Shown here: positions 7,037 to 16,257 of the stretch, piece after piece | Position numbering within the stretch: the first letter of the stretch is position 1 | Layout of the letters: each line of letters begins with the position of its first letter | Source of the DNA: Faecalicoccus acidiformans | GTDB taxonomy: Bacteria; Bacillota_I; Bacilli_A; Erysipelotrichales; Erysipelotrichaceae | Direction: 5' to 3' | DNA length: 64,000 nt | Assembly (NCBI RefSeq): GCF_014202635.1 | Contig: NZ_JACHHD010000004.1 | Span: 1 to 64,000, forward strand | Notes under the pieces: generated by a model | Seen by the model: only the letters and a program-made list of their open reading frames with translations | Databases searched by the model: none | What the model was told of the DNA's origin: nothing | Made by a program: the position numbers and the translations under genes

Positions 7037-8344
7037 TCAACTCTTCTTTCTAGCTAAAATTCGAATCGGAGTACCTTCAAACCCGAAAGCTTCACGAATC
7101 TTGTTTTCAATATAACGTTTGTAACTAAAATGTAACAATTCAGGATCATTGACAAACAAAACAAAGGTAGGCGGTTCAACACCGACTTGACTGGAGTAAT
7201 ATATTTTTAGTTGTTTTCCATTATGCGGCTTGGCTGGGTTCATCATTTGAGCATCCAAAATGACATCATTTAATACATTCGTTTGAATACGTAGTGTACA
7301 ATTGTCATGAACTTGTTGGATTGCCGGCAATATTTGATTGATCTTTTGACCAGTCAAGGCAGAGACAAACACAATAGGAGCATAGTCTAAATAGAGAAAA
7401 TGTGCTCGAATCTCCTTAGTTATCTTCTGCATGGTCTTATCGTCTTTTTCTACAGTATCCCATTTATTATAGACGATGATGACACCCTTCCCGGCTTCAT
7501 GCGCCAATCCAGCCACATGTTTATCTTGCTCACGAATACCTAATGATCCATCAATTAAGAACAATACAACATTGCTGCGATCAATTGCGTTCAAAGCACG
7601 AAGTATCGAATATTTTTCAATATCTTCATAGATTTTTCCTTTTTTTCGGATTCCGGCTGTATCGATAATAATATACTCTTCCCCTTCGTATTTAAAGGGC
7701 GTGTCAATTGCATCACGTGTTGTACCTTCTATATTCGATACGATGACTCGATCTTCTTTTAAGATAGCATTGACCAAAGAGCTTTTTCCCACATTAGGTC
7801 TTCCAATGACACAAAATGAGGTCATTCCATCATAGCTGGAGATATTTTTGGGCGGCATGATCTCGGTTACTTTATCTAAGACATCACCGATACCAATTCC
7901 GTGGACACTGCTGATGCAGAAAAGATCTCCAAGGCCCAGAGAGTAAAACTCAAAAGCATCCATCTGTAATTTTTCATTGTCAACTTTATTTACAACAAGA
8001 AGGACTGGTTTGTTTGAACGTACTAGTTTTTTAGCAATTGCCATATCATCAGACATGACACCTTCTTTAGACGAAACCAAGAAAAGTATTACATCCGCTT
8101 CTTCAATCGCAATATCAACTTGCATATTGATTTCTTCGGCAAAAGGTTGTTCATCGATTTGTATACCGCCAGTATCAATAACACGATAAGTTTGTGTCAA
8201 CCATTCCACTTCGCCGTAAATTCGATCCCGTGTAACTCCAGGAGTATCATCTACGATGCTTTTTCGCTGACCGATCAAGCGATTAAAGAATGTAGATTTA
8301 CCGACATTGGGTCGACCAACTATTGCAATCGTTCCCTTGATCAT
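7037..8344 (-). CDS. der: Ribosome assembly GTPase Der (EngA)
   Basis: A 435-residue double-GTPase required for 50S subunit maturation. Two G domains are visible: [12 protein letters not shown] with DTPGVTRD and NKVD in the first, and [12 protein letters not shown] with DTAGIRKK and NKWD in the second. A C-terminal KH-like domain ends ILARKKS. Length is standard. ATG 8344 follows AAAGGAGTGA. It lies between cmk and gpsA. Confidence 0.97.
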   Translation of the reverse strand: MIKGTIAIVGRPNVGKSTFFNRLIGQRKSIVDDTPGVTRDRIYGEVEWLTQTYRVIDTGGIQIDEQPFAEEINMQVDIAIEEADVILFLVSSKEGVMSDDMAIAKKLVRSNKPVLLVVNKVDNEKLQMDAFEFYSLGLGDLFCISSVHGIGIGDVLDKVTEIMPPKNISSYDGMTSFCVIGRPNVGKSSLVNAILKEDRVIVSNIEGTTRDAIDTPFKYEGEEYIIIDTAGIRKKGKIYEDIEKYSILRALNAIDRSNVVLFLIDGSLGIREQDKHVAGLAHEAGKGVIIVYNKWDTVEKDDKTMQKITKEIRAHFLYLDYAPIVFVSALTGQKINQILPAIQQVHDNCTLRIQTNVLNDVILDAQMMNPAKPHNGKQLKIYYSSQVGVEPPTFVLFVNDPELLHFSYKRYIENKIREAFGFEGTPIRILARKKS

Positions 8345-8366
8345 AGAATCACTCCTTTCTTATCTA

Positions 8367-9023
8367 TTACACTATATCTTCAATAATATCCTCTATTTTA
8401 TTAAGGACCTCTTCAATTGTGAGGTCTGAAGTATCCACCACAACAGCATCTTCGGCAATTCTTAGTGGTGAATTCTTCCTATGCATATCTTGATAATCTC
8501 TCGCTACGATATCCTGGAAAATCGTTTCATAATCTGCATCTATACCCTTTTGCACATATTCATCGTAACGGCGCTGTGCTCTTGCCTTGCTTGAGGCATC
8601 CATATAGATTTTAACTTCGGCATCAGGTAAAACAACCGTACAAATATCTCTTCCATCCAAAATAAATCCTTTATTTTTCGCAATCTCTTGCTGTAAAAAG
8701 ACTAACTTTTTTCGCACGGCTTCCAGTTTTGATATTTTCGAAGCTGCCATGGAAATTTCATTTAAACGAATTGAGTTTGTTACATCTTCCTGATTTAAAT
8801 AAACTCGATCCTGATCAAATGCAATCTGAATAGAATCCAAAGCATTCTGTACCGATTCTGAATCATTTAAATCAATTTGATTGTTCTTGAAATAGTAAGC
8901 GACACAACGATACATAGCCCCAGTATCTAAGTGTGTCATATGATAATGCTGAGCTAAAAGATTTGCGATCGTACTTTTTCCAACCCCGCTAGGGCCATCG
9001 ATTGCAATGTTAAATTTGCCCAT
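8367..9023 (-). CDS. cmk: Cytidylate kinase
   Basis: A 218-residue CMP/dCMP kinase. The P-loop IAIDGPSGVGKSTIA is at the N-terminus, followed by YHMTHLDTGAMYR and the nucleotide-binding GRDICTVVLPDA; the LID region KARAQRRYDE and RDYQDMHRKNSPL also fit. ATG 9023 has TAGGAG upstream. It is co-transcribed with the preceding unknown tail-anchored gene and with der. Confidence 0.96.
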   Translation of the reverse strand: MGKFNIAIDGPSGVGKSTIANLLAQHYHMTHLDTGAMYRCVAYYFKNNQIDLNDSESVQNALDSIQIAFDQDRVYLNQEDVTNSIRLNEISMAASKISKLEAVRKKLVFLQQEIAKNKGFILDGRDICTVVLPDAEVKIYMDASSKARAQRRYDEYVQKGIDADYETIFQDIVARDYQDMHRKNSPLRIAEDAVVVDTSDLTIEEVLNKIEDIIEDIV

Positions 9024-9028
9024 AACAC

Positions 9029-9940
9029 TTAAGCTCCTATCTGTGTCAAAAAATACAAAGTAGCAGCAATGCTTGCTAATAATAAGATAACTAAAACAAC
9101 AAGAATTACGTTAACGATCATTCCAGAGCGACTTTTAGGCTCTTTTTCCATATCCTCAATATCACGTGTACTCATGCGAATTTTGGCAGATGGCATATCT
9201 GGTGAAACAGTCTTTCTTTTTTCAGATTTCTTGGATTTTGATGACTTTTTCACTCTTTTCGATTGAACAGGCTCTTGATCCGCCTCTTTTACTTCTGCCT
9301 GAGTAGAAGGCTTGGTATCAAATAAGGATAAATGATCTGTATCAATCGTATCATCAACCAAAAAATCATTATTTCCTAAGAATACGCTTTTATTTTCATC
9401 ATGAGAAAGAGTGATTGAGTCTTCCTCTGCCCGCTCTTGTTCAACCTCTGGAACAGAAACAGTCTCTGGCTTTGTCATTACTGGATTGATGCGCGTCAAT
9501 TTTTGATTCGGCATATATGTCGCAACACCATCTACATCCATAGCTGGTTTTGACATTCGCATCGTAGTTCCTGATTCTTCTTCATCAACTGGTAAAATAT
9601 GTGTATTTCGTCTAGTGATACCAGAGCGAGAGTCTAACTGATGCAAAATGTTGATTTGTGTATCGTCGGTATAACGGTTTCCTTTTTCAATGTTATACTG
9701 TTTCACTTCTCCTAAAAGATCTTCCATTACGGGACTCTGTTTAGGGGCATCTTCATAAGTAAATGTTGAAGTGGCAGCATGATGGTCACTGGCATGTGAT
9801 AATGCTTTATGTTGTGTACGCGAAAGGCGTGCAAAGCCTGTTTGTTGATTGATCTTATCTTCTTGAGCAGCTGTTGTTTCTTCATCCAGCCGGTTTCTCA
9901 ATTCTTGATATCTTTTCGTTCTTGATAATTTTTCTGCCAT
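9029..9940 (-). CDS. Unknown tail-anchored hydrophilic protein
   Basis: I do not recognise this 303-residue protein. The N-terminus is basic and polar (MAEKLSRTKRYQELRNRLDE). The middle is low-complexity and acidic with many Ser, Thr, Asp and Glu residues, then comes a Lys/Ser-rich patch near residues 230-245. A single hydrophobic segment lies at about 274-298 (MIVNVILVVLVILLLASIAA), leaving only a few residues outside. That suggests a cytoplasmic, largely disordered protein held in the membrane by its C-terminus. It has a strong ribosome site (TAGGAGG) and sits between recO and cmk. A cell-envelope or division scaffold role is conceivable but unproven. Confidence 0.6.
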   Translation of the reverse strand: MAEKLSRTKRYQELRNRLDEETTAAQEDKINQQTGFARLSRTQHKALSHASDHHAATSTFTYEDAPKQSPVMEDLLGEVKQYNIEKGNRYTDDTQINILHQLDSRSGITRRNTHILPVDEEESGTTMRMSKPAMDVDGVATYMPNQKLTRINPVMTKPETVSVPEVEQERAEEDSITLSHDENKSVFLGNNDFLVDDTIDTDHLSLFDTKPSTQAEVKEADQEPVQSKRVKKSSKSKKSEKRKTVSPDMPSAKIRMSTRDIEDMEKEPKSRSGMIVNVILVVLVILLLASIAATLYFLTQIGA

Positions 9941-10016
9941 AAAATCCTCCTAAAGCATTCTTTACTATTATACAAAATCTATGATAGAAATTCTATAATT
10001 CCTTTATAGTTCTGAT

Positions 10017-10745
10017 TTAGGCTAAGGAATTGATACTCATAATCTGTTTGACGAAATCTAGACTTTTTAAATGAATCTGTGCATAATACTCAAACCATTC
10101 ACACCAATAAATAACGTCTCGCAACAAAAACTGAAATCGTTCTTTACAAAGATCAATGTCCTTTTCCCGAGCGTGAAAAATCGAATAGATCTTGATTAAC
10201 TCTTCTTTCGTGTCGGTTTTCTTTTTCCTATTACAGTCAGAGCACAAAAAACCACCCTGCGCCTTGCTTAAAACTTGTAAATGATCTGTTCTTTGACAAA
10301 GTATACAACCATCTGTATATGGCTGAATTCCTTCGTTGATCAAGATTTCCTTTAATAACCAAACCACACAAAAATAAAAGTCCTGGTCTGGTTTCACAAC
10401 CGAACGAAAAACGGATAATAAATCATTTAAATAGGTAGGATGCGTGTCTATTTTTAAAATAATATCGCGCAAAACAAAAGCTAAACTTTGCCGTAGAAGA
10501 TTGTTATGGAAAGGAAAAAAATCAATGCATGTTCCATGAAGAAGCAATGTAAAGCCTTGGGATCTTGAATGAATCTGCCATCGAACATAAGAAAAACACT
10601 GTGCACAGCTCTTTAGTTTGGAAGAGGATTTTTGAAAACCGCGAATCCTTACGGTTATTATTTTTGTATCTGTTAAGAGCCAAGCAAGAGCATCATTTTC
10701 TTTATAATCTTGAATTTTTAATACGATCCCCTCTGCTTCAGTCAT
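10017..10745 (-). CDS. recO: DNA repair protein RecO
   Basis: A roughly 242-residue RecO, which loads RecA with RecF and RecR. The OB-fold start EAEGIVLKIQDYKENDALAW is typical, and a zinc-binding set CILC (with DG before) and CSDC is present near residues 145-170. Several nearby ATGs (10745, 10748, 10757) and a TTG (10766) are possible; 10745 gives the usual start and overlaps the era stop by 8 bp, implying translational coupling. It directly follows era, as in Bacillus. Confidence 0.9.
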   Translation of the reverse strand: MTEAEGIVLKIQDYKENDALAWLLTDTKIITVRIRGFQKSSSKLKSCAQCFSYVRWQIHSRSQGFTLLLHGTCIDFFPFHNNLLRQSLAFVLRDIILKIDTHPTYLNDLLSVFRSVVKPDQDFYFCVVWLLKEILINEGIQPYTDGCILCQRTDHLQVLSKAQGGFLCSDCNRKKKTDTKEELIKIYSIFHAREKDIDLCKERFQFLLRDVIYWCEWFEYYAQIHLKSLDFVKQIMSINSLA

Positions 10746-11634
10746 CATTGAATTCATCCAATCCAAATTCTTTGATTTTTAAATCTTTATTTCTCCAGTT
10801 TTTTTCGACGCGAACATAAAGATCGAGAGTAACAGGACATTTAAATTTATCTTTTAACTCTTTCTGAGCAGAAAGTCTGATTTTTTTTATCATGCTTCCT
10901 TGTTTTCCAATCAAAATTCCTTTTTGCGAGTTTCGATCAACAACGATGACAGCTTCTAAATAAAGATGATTATCTCTATTATCTTTGTTCTCCAATAAAA
11001 CCGCCACACTGTGAGGAATTTCCTCTTTCGTATTAAATAGTATTTTCTCGCGGATAATCTCTGTAATTTGGAAATCTTCTCCGTGATCACTCTTCATCTC
11101 TTCCGGATATAAAGGAGTGCCTTCAGGTAAAATGTCTTTGATGACATTTAATAATTCTTGCAAATTATCCTGTTCCTTTGCACTGATAGGTATAATTGCA
11201 TGAAAAGAAGCTTTCTGATTCCACGAAATCAAAACATTCATTAGTTCCTCTTTAGACAATAAATCAATTTTATTAAGAATCAAAATAATCTTTTTTTGCA
11301 TAGAATCGAGCCTATCTAAAATAAATGCATCTCCTTTTCCAAAAGATTGATTCGCGTCAACGATCCAAGTGATACAATCACAATCTTCCATAGCCATGTA
11401 TGCATTTTTATTTAAAACTCTACCCAATTGTTGTTGTGGTTTATGAATACCTGGAGTATCAACAAAAACAAACTGTGCATCATCCTGGGTCAAGATGCCA
11501 GCAATATTATTTCTTGTTGTATTCGGTTTATCGGACATGATTGCGATTTTTTCCTTTAACAGTGCATTCATCAAAGTACTTTTACCAACATTAGGTCGTC
11601 CTATAATGGCAATAAATCCTGATTTATATGACAT
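10738..11634 (-). CDS. era: GTPase Era
   Basis: A 298-residue GTPase that binds 16S rRNA and assists 30S maturation. G1 [13 protein letters not shown]3 DTPGI, G4 NKID and the C-terminal KH domain GSMIKKIRLSAQKELKD are visible. Length is standard. ATG 11634 follows AGGAGAG. Its stop overlaps the recO start. Confidence 0.97.
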   Translation of the reverse strand: MSYKSGFIAIIGRPNVGKSTLMNALLKEKIAIMSDKPNTTRNNIAGILTQDDAQFVFVDTPGIHKPQQQLGRVLNKNAYMAMEDCDCITWIVDANQSFGKGDAFILDRLDSMQKKIILILNKIDLLSKEELMNVLISWNQKASFHAIIPISAKEQDNLQELLNVIKDILPEGTPLYPEEMKSDHGEDFQITEIIREKILFNTKEEIPHSVAVLLENKDNRDNHLYLEAVIVVDRNSQKGILIGKQGSMIKKIRLSAQKELKDKFKCPVTLDLYVRVEKNWRNKDLKIKEFGLDEFNDD

Positions 11635-11645
11635 AAATATCTCTC

Positions 11646-11990
11646 CTAGAATAACTTTGGCAAGAAAATCATCAAACCAATAGCAGCGCTCATGACACTG
11701 ATCAACAAAACAGCCGCTGCTGCCATATCCTTAATTTTCTTCCCTTGGGGTGTATGTTTTAAAGAAATATAATCTACTAGATTTTCTATGCAAGAATTAA
11801 CAATTTCCGCAAAAATTACAGCGCAAATGCAAATTAAAATTAAAATCCATTCTAGAACTGTCAACCGGAAAAGAAACCCTGCAATTATTACGATTAAGCC
11901 AAAAACAAATTGTAATAGGATGCTGCGATCCATTAACGCATATCGAAATCCACTAAAAGCATATTTAAATCTACCTTTTAACCAGTTCAT
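11646..11990 (-). CDS. dgkA: Undecaprenol/diacylglycerol kinase
   Basis: A 114-residue integral membrane kinase with three hydrophobic helices. The family motif appears as AEIVNSCIENLVDY, followed by GKKIKDMAAAAVLL. In Firmicutes this family phosphorylates undecaprenol, recycling the lipid carrier for wall synthesis. The start overlaps the end of ybeY by 20 bp, so the two are probably translationally coupled. Confidence 0.92.
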   Translation of the reverse strand: MNWLKGRFKYAFSGFRYALMDRSILLQFVFGLIVIIAGFLFRLTVLEWILILICICAVIFAEIVNSCIENLVDYISLKHTPQGKKIKDMAAAAVLLISVMSAAIGLMIFLPKLF

Positions 11991-12426
11991 CCAAAATCAC
12001 ATCCTGTAAATGGAACATCTCTTGTTCTTCATCCGGTTTCATATGATCGTATCCTAATAAATGTAGTAGACCATGGCAAAAGAGAAAACAAGCCTCTCTT
12101 CTTTTAGTATGTCCATATTCATTTGCCTGATCTGTAATGGCTTGGACATTGATAAAAATATCCCCTAATTCATTTTCTTCTTCTTCAAGCAAAACATTCG
12201 ACATATCATCGTGCAAAGCAAAACTTATAACATCCGTACTTCTATCGATGCTGCGATAGGTACGATTGATCTCGTGAATTTCTTCAGGTGTTACAAAAAT
12301 CACACTCAAAATATAATCGTTTTCTAATTGGAGAACATCACACGTTCTTTTCAAAATTGCTAAAAAATCTTTTTTATAACGATAGACATTTGCATCTTTT
12401 GCTTGATTGATCAAAACTACTTCCAT
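11971..12426 (-). CDS. ybeY: Endoribonuclease YbeY
   Basis: A 151-residue metal-dependent RNase involved in 16S rRNA processing and ribosome quality control. The signature HGLLHLLGYDH is near the C-terminus and STDVISFALHD lies in the middle. It heads the ybeY-dgkA-era-recO operon. There is no ribosome site ahead of ATG 12426: the TATAAT of the promoter ends only 7 bp upstream, so the message is probably leaderless. Confidence 0.94.
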   Translation of the reverse strand: MEVVLINQAKDANVYRYKKDFLAILKRTCDVLQLENDYILSVIFVTPEEIHEINRTYRSIDRSTDVISFALHDDMSNVLLEEEENELGDIFINVQAITDQANEYGHTKRREACFLFCHGLLHLLGYDHMKPDEEQEMFHLQDVILDELVKR

Positions 12427-12439
12427 ACACGATATTATA
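12427..12439 (-). promoter_or_regulatory. ybeY -10 box giving a leaderless start
   Basis: On the minus strand TATAAT (12439-12434) is followed by ATCGTGT and then the ATG of ybeY at 12426, so transcription should start at or one base from the start codon. The -35 at the 17-bp spacing is weak (TAGAGG). Confidence 0.5.
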
Positions 12440-12717
12440 CACTACAATAGTGAAAACCTCTACTTTCTAGTTATCTTGTTCAGTACTGAAAAATAGCGAT
12501 AAAACTTTTACAAGCTTTTAAGAGCCCTTTGCATATTGAAAGATTAACGATTTTTAAATTTGTATCATAAAAGAAAACCTAGCAGAGATAGTTTCCAACT
12601 AGGTATATTATAATTCTATTTTTTTAGATATAGTGTTTAAACACCTTTTTTAAACTCCAATTTATAAAAATATTCCAACTTTTTTCTCATTAATCACAGT
12701 ATAGAAGTTATCCTACT
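12440..12717. other. Intergenic stretch before ybeY
   Basis: This AT-rich gap between the ybeY promoter and the ccpA-like terminator contains no protein-like frame. Its one clear element is a second terminator-like hairpin at 12571-12604. Nothing else was recognised. Confidence 0.5.
12571..12604 (-). terminator. Second terminator-like hairpin after ccpA-like gene
   Basis: On the minus strand ACCTAG (12604-12599) pairs with CTAGGT (12582-12577) and is followed by TTTTCTT. It backs up the primary terminator at 12718-12750. Confidence 0.5.
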
Positions 12718-12750
12718 AAAAAAGGAAGATCATTGCGTTAAAGATCTTCC
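12718..12750 (-). terminator. Terminator of DUF948-YtxH-ccpA operon
   Basis: GGAAGATC (12724-12731) and GATCTTCC (12743-12750) form an 8-bp stem; the minus strand continues with six U residues. It lies 9 bp after the regulator's stop codon. Confidence 0.8.
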
Positions 12751-12758
12751 CAAAAAAA

Positions 12759-13772
12759 CTAATTTGTTGTTCCTTTTGGAATAAAGGAGTAGCCAAGTTC
12801 GATCTGTTTACTATCTTTATTTTTGATAGAATCATCATCAACTAACATTTTCGTTAACAGACGCATAGATACTGCTCCCATATCATATTCCGGAATATTA
12901 AAGGTTGAGATATTAGGACGAGTCATTGATAAATACTTGTTGTTTAAAATGCATACCATCTGACAATCATCTGGAATCTTATATCCAGCTTCTTGGCAGG
13001 CGTTCAATAGAGCGATTGCCTGAGAATCACGGAATGTAAATACAAATTGACTCGGCTTATGGCTTTTAAAATAATCAGTTAAAAAGTTATAGGAACTCTT
13101 ATAAGTGTCATCATAAGAAATATATTTTTTGAATTCCAGACCTTTTTTTGTAAACGCCTTTTCAATGCCAGAGCGCAATTGAGCCATCATGCTCAAGTTC
13201 AATTTATCCTCAACCAAGGAAATATCAGTGATTCCCTTATCAAACAGCTGATTGACCATATCATAGGCCATTTGTTCAAAGTTTACATAGACATTCCCTA
13301 CATTATCGATTCCGGTTTCAGCTAATTGACTGCCTACGACCACCATAGGAATTTGATATTCCTGTAAAACTTCCATTTCATCTTCCGAGAAGTTATCATT
13401 GAAAAGAATAACTCCATCAACATGGGATTTTATAATGGATTCAATAACATCTTGCATCTTTGAAATACCTTTTGATGTCGTATGAAACATTATATTGTAA
13501 TTGTATATTTTCGCAACATCCATCAAACCGTTTAGGATTTTACCATTGTAAGCAAATAATTTTTCGCTCATTACGATTGATACAGTCGTAGTTTTGGAAA
13601 GTGCCAAACCTTGAGCGATTGCATTCGGTTTATATCCTAATTTTTCAATAGCTTCTTGAACACGCTGTTTTGTATCTTCACGCACAACATTGCTGTCATT
13701 GATAACACGGCTGACAGTTGCCAAAGAGACATCAGCTTCTTTGGCAACATCATAAATGGTGATTCGTTTCAT
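12759..13772 (-). CDS. ccpA: LacI-family regulator, probable CcpA
   Basis: A 337-residue LacI/GalR regulator. The DNA-binding head ITIYDVAKEADVSLATVSRV is followed by GYKPNAIAQGLALSKTTTV, and the periplasmic-binding-protein-like core fills the rest (VDGVILFND, PMVVVGSQL, FTFRDSQAIAL). The head is close to CcpA, the catabolite control protein. In Bacillus ccpA also lies downstream of ytxG-ytxH and murC, which supports the name. I could not confirm the HPr-Ser-P contact residues, so a sugar-specific LacI paralogue remains possible. The ribosome site AGGAGG lies inside the end of the preceding gene. Confidence 0.75.
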   Translation of the reverse strand: MKRITIYDVAKEADVSLATVSRVINDSNVVREDTKQRVQEAIEKLGYKPNAIAQGLALSKTTTVSIVMSEKLFAYNGKILNGLMDVAKIYNYNIMFHTTSKGISKMQDVIESIIKSHVDGVILFNDNFSEDEMEVLQEYQIPMVVVGSQLAETGIDNVGNVYVNFEQMAYDMVNQLFDKGITDISLVEDKLNLSMMAQLRSGIEKAFTKKGLEFKKYISYDDTYKSSYNFLTDYFKSHKPSQFVFTFRDSQAIALLNACQEAGYKIPDDCQMVCILNNKYLSMTRPNISTFNIPEYDMGAVSMRLLTKMLVDDDSIKNKDSKQIELGYSFIPKGTTN

Positions 13773-13774
13773 AA

Positions 13775-14353
13775 TTATTCGGAATCCTCCTGTTTATTAG
13801 GTGTCTCAGTGTGATCTCTCTTATCAAAGAATTTTCGAATACCAGAGAAGACTGCATCATTCACCTTTTGAGTTACGTCTTCGGCAACATCCACAGCATT
13901 TTTCAAGTTTTCGCTCTCGCGTAAAACATCTAATTTTTGATCTGCCGTATCAACTATATTCTTTATGTTTTCGTTGCGCATTAAGACATCGGCACCAGCC
14001 TTTAATCCATCACCAATTAAAGATCCGGCTCCTACTAAGAAATCTTTTCCTGCAGACATGGTATTTTTAAACTGTTCAGAATTACTTATTTCAATAGCTT
14101 TGTCTTTTGTTGTTTTTAAAATACGAATGGATTCATCCTTAGCTTTATTCAAACCTTCCTTTACCTTTTCTGGTTCAGTATTATTTTTGATCCAGATTTG
14201 AAGATCATCAAAAATAGCTTTGATTTTTTCTTTCGCATCAGAAATAATTCTTTCATTCTCTGTATTATTTTCTTCCTCTAATGTTGAAAGCTCAGTTAAT
14301 GCCTCTTCTTTTAACTCTTCTACCACATCTACTGTTTTGTTTTCTTCACTCAT
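13775..14353 (-). CDS. YtxH-like coiled-coil stress-type protein
   Basis: A 192-residue hydrophilic, Lys/Glu-rich protein with long predicted helices (residues 40-100 and 115-170) and a short Gly-containing segment FLVGAGSLIGDGLKAGADVL. Composition and position between a DUF948 protein and ccpA match the YtxH neighbourhood, but the N-terminal membrane anchor of true YtxH is missing, so the relation may be by context only. ATG 14353 follows GGAGGAAAG and overlaps the upstream stop by 4 bp. Function is not known beyond an association with envelope or stress. Confidence 0.55.
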   Translation of the reverse strand: MSEENKTVDVVEELKEEALTELSTLEEENNTENERIISDAKEKIKAIFDDLQIWIKNNTEPEKVKEGLNKAKDESIRILKTTKDKAIEISNSEQFKNTMSAGKDFLVGAGSLIGDGLKAGADVLMRNENIKNIVDTADQKLDVLRESENLKNAVDVAEDVTQKVNDAVFSGIRKFFDKRDHTETPNKQEDSE

Positions 14354-14736
14354 ATGCTTTCCTCCTCTTTTTTATTTTCTGATGCTGAAACTATCGTTTC
14401 ATTCACATCATTAGGAACATTGGAATTTTTTTGTTGAATCCAACTTTTTAGTTGATCCAAATTGGACATAACGAATGATGCCGTTGACTTTACAGCTTTT
14501 TTTGTTGTTTCGTGAACTTCATCCACTGTACGAGAGAGATTTTCAGCTGTCTGCAAAGGAACATCCAATTTACGAATTTGTTCTTCAGTCGTCGTTAGCG
14601 TTTTTGTCGCACTTTTTAACGTAACAAGCAATTCTTTTAGAATAAGAATCAAATATATTAATACGACAACACCTAAAACCGGTAAAATCCATCCGGCAAC
14701 TTTAGCGATTGTAGAAAAAAACGTGTCTACTGTCAA
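14350..14736 (-). CDS. DUF948 (YtxG-like) membrane protein
   Basis: A 128-residue protein with one N-terminal transmembrane helix (about residues 8-33, VAGWILPVLGVVVLIYLILI) and a coiled-coil tail containing LKSATKTLTTTEEQIRKLD, the DUF948 hallmark. The start is TTG 14736, supported by AGAGGTGG immediately upstream. It heads the DUF948-YtxH-ccpA unit. The family is membrane-anchored and of unclear function. Confidence 0.72.
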   Translation of the reverse strand: MTVDTFFSTIAKVAGWILPVLGVVVLIYLILILKELLVTLKSATKTLTTTEEQIRKLDVPLQTAENLSRTVDEVHETTKKAVKSTASFVMSNLDQLKSWIQQKNSNVPNDVNETIVSASENKKEEESI

Positions 14737-14754
14737 ATTACCACCTCTTTTTGT

Positions 14755-14783
14755 ATTATAACATTTCCAAAATTCGATTTCTA
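14755..14783 (-). promoter_or_regulatory. Promoter of DUF948-YtxH-ccpA operon
   Basis: On the minus strand TAGAAA (14783-14778), a 17-bp spacer and a perfect TATAAT (14760-14755) lie just upstream of the TTG start. Confidence 0.6.
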
Positions 14784-14871
14784 TTTATTTTTGAAAATAT
14801 TTTCATATTGATGAAAACGCTTAAATCATTGAAAATAGTGATGAGAAAGTACTGTTATATAAATCTGAAAG

Positions 14872-14901
14872 AAAAAAGGACCTTATATTTCGATAAGATC
14901 C
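14872..14901 (-). terminator. Terminator of pepV-murC operon
   Basis: A 9-bp stem including one G-U pair (14893-14901 with 14878-14886) is followed on the minus strand by UUUUUU, 15 bp after the murC stop. Confidence 0.75.
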
Positions 14902-14915
14902 CATTGATAAAAAAA

Positions 14916-16241
14916 CTATAATGAATCTGAAGATTCAATTTCTTTACACAACATATCCTTTAATAGATAAATATCTTTACTGGACATGAAAACATAAACT
15001 GCAGGGCCCATTTCTTTTAAAATTTTTGCTGAAGTTTCGTCAATATCTAATAATAGAGATCCAGGACATAAATCTAAAAGATCTTGAATGGTTACCGTGA
15101 TCGAAGAATCTTCACGTACTGCATTTTTTGGAAAATCACAAAGAACAACTTGATCTGCTGTGTTTAGACTCTGAGCAAAGTCATCCAAAAAATATTGAAG
15201 ACGAGAATAGCGATCGGGTTTATATAGAGCTACAATTTTATGATTCGGATATTTTTTTCGTGCAGAATCGATCATATACCGAACGGCTGTTGGATGATGA
15301 GCGTAATCATCGATCAAAACACTATCTTTTACTTCTTCAATCACAAAACGTCGAGCAATGCCTTTATAATCTTTTAAGCCTTGAACAATGTTTTCAACCG
15401 GCATTCCTAATACGTGACATAAAGCAAAACAACCTAAGGCATCTTGCAAGAAAGGATCTCCAACTTCTGATAGTTCTATGTGTGCAATCCGTTTTCCGTG
15501 GTATTCACAATCAAAACGCATCCCGAAAGGACCTTGTTCGATATGGGTAGCTCGATAATCGTTGTCGGGCCCTAATCCATAGGTTGAAACAGGTGTTGAG
15601 TATTTCAAATGGCGCAAATGAGGGTCGTCCCCAAATACAACACAATGCTTCTTTGTCTGCGATACAAAAGACTGAAATGCATTCAAATAGTCATCCATGT
15701 CTTTATAATAATCAACATGATCCAGTTCGATATTTGTAATAATAGAATAATCAGGATGATAAGCTAAAAAATGCCTTTGAAATTCACATGACTCTAAAAC
15801 AAAATACTTTGCTTGCTTTGGCATATGGCCATGGCCATCTCCAATAAGATATCCAGTTGGTGCATAGTTAGGCAAAACAGTACCCAGAATTCCTGTTGTC
15901 GTTGATTTACCATGCGTACCCGCTACACAGATTGAATCATATGATTCAAGTAATTTACCTAAATATTCATTATAATAATATGTTTTTACGGTTGGATTTG
16001 CATACGCCGCTTTCACTTCAGGATTCGTTTGATCAAATGACAATCCGATGATTGCAGTATCGTGATCTTTGATGTTATTCGCATCAAATTTTGTGATCTC
16101 AATACCTCTTTTTTCCAGTTCATCTTGTGTAAATATATATTTCTCAATATCACTGCCATTTACTTCTTTGTTTTCGTCAAATAAAATCGTTGCCAAAGAA
16201 GCCATGCCGGTGCCTTTGATCCCGATAAAATGATAAGCCAT
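14916..16241 (-). CDS. murC: UDP-N-acetylmuramate--L-alanine ligase
   Basis: A 441-residue Mur ligase that adds L-Ala to UDP-MurNAc in peptidoglycan precursor synthesis. N-terminal FIGIKGTGMASLA, ATP-binding AGTHGKSTTTG, NIELDHVDYY and the C-terminal DDYAHHPTAVR and YKPDRYSRLQ are all present. ATG 16241 follows GAGGTGATA. It ends the pepV-trmB-trx-unknown-murC cluster. Confidence 0.97.
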   Translation of the reverse strand: MAYHFIGIKGTGMASLATILFDENKEVNGSDIEKYIFTQDELEKRGIEITKFDANNIKDHDTAIIGLSFDQTNPEVKAAYANPTVKTYYYNEYLGKLLESYDSICVAGTHGKSTTTGILGTVLPNYAPTGYLIGDGHGHMPKQAKYFVLESCEFQRHFLAYHPDYSIITNIELDHVDYYKDMDDYLNAFQSFVSQTKKHCVVFGDDPHLRHLKYSTPVSTYGLGPDNDYRATHIEQGPFGMRFDCEYHGKRIAHIELSEVGDPFLQDALGCFALCHVLGMPVENIVQGLKDYKGIARRFVIEEVKDSVLIDDYAHHPTAVRYMIDSARKKYPNHKIVALYKPDRYSRLQYFLDDFAQSLNTADQVVLCDFPKNAVREDSSITVTIQDLLDLCPGSLLLDIDETSAKILKEMGPAVYVFMSSKDIYLLKDMLCKEIESSDSL

Positions 16242-16257
16242 AGAATATCACCTCGAT

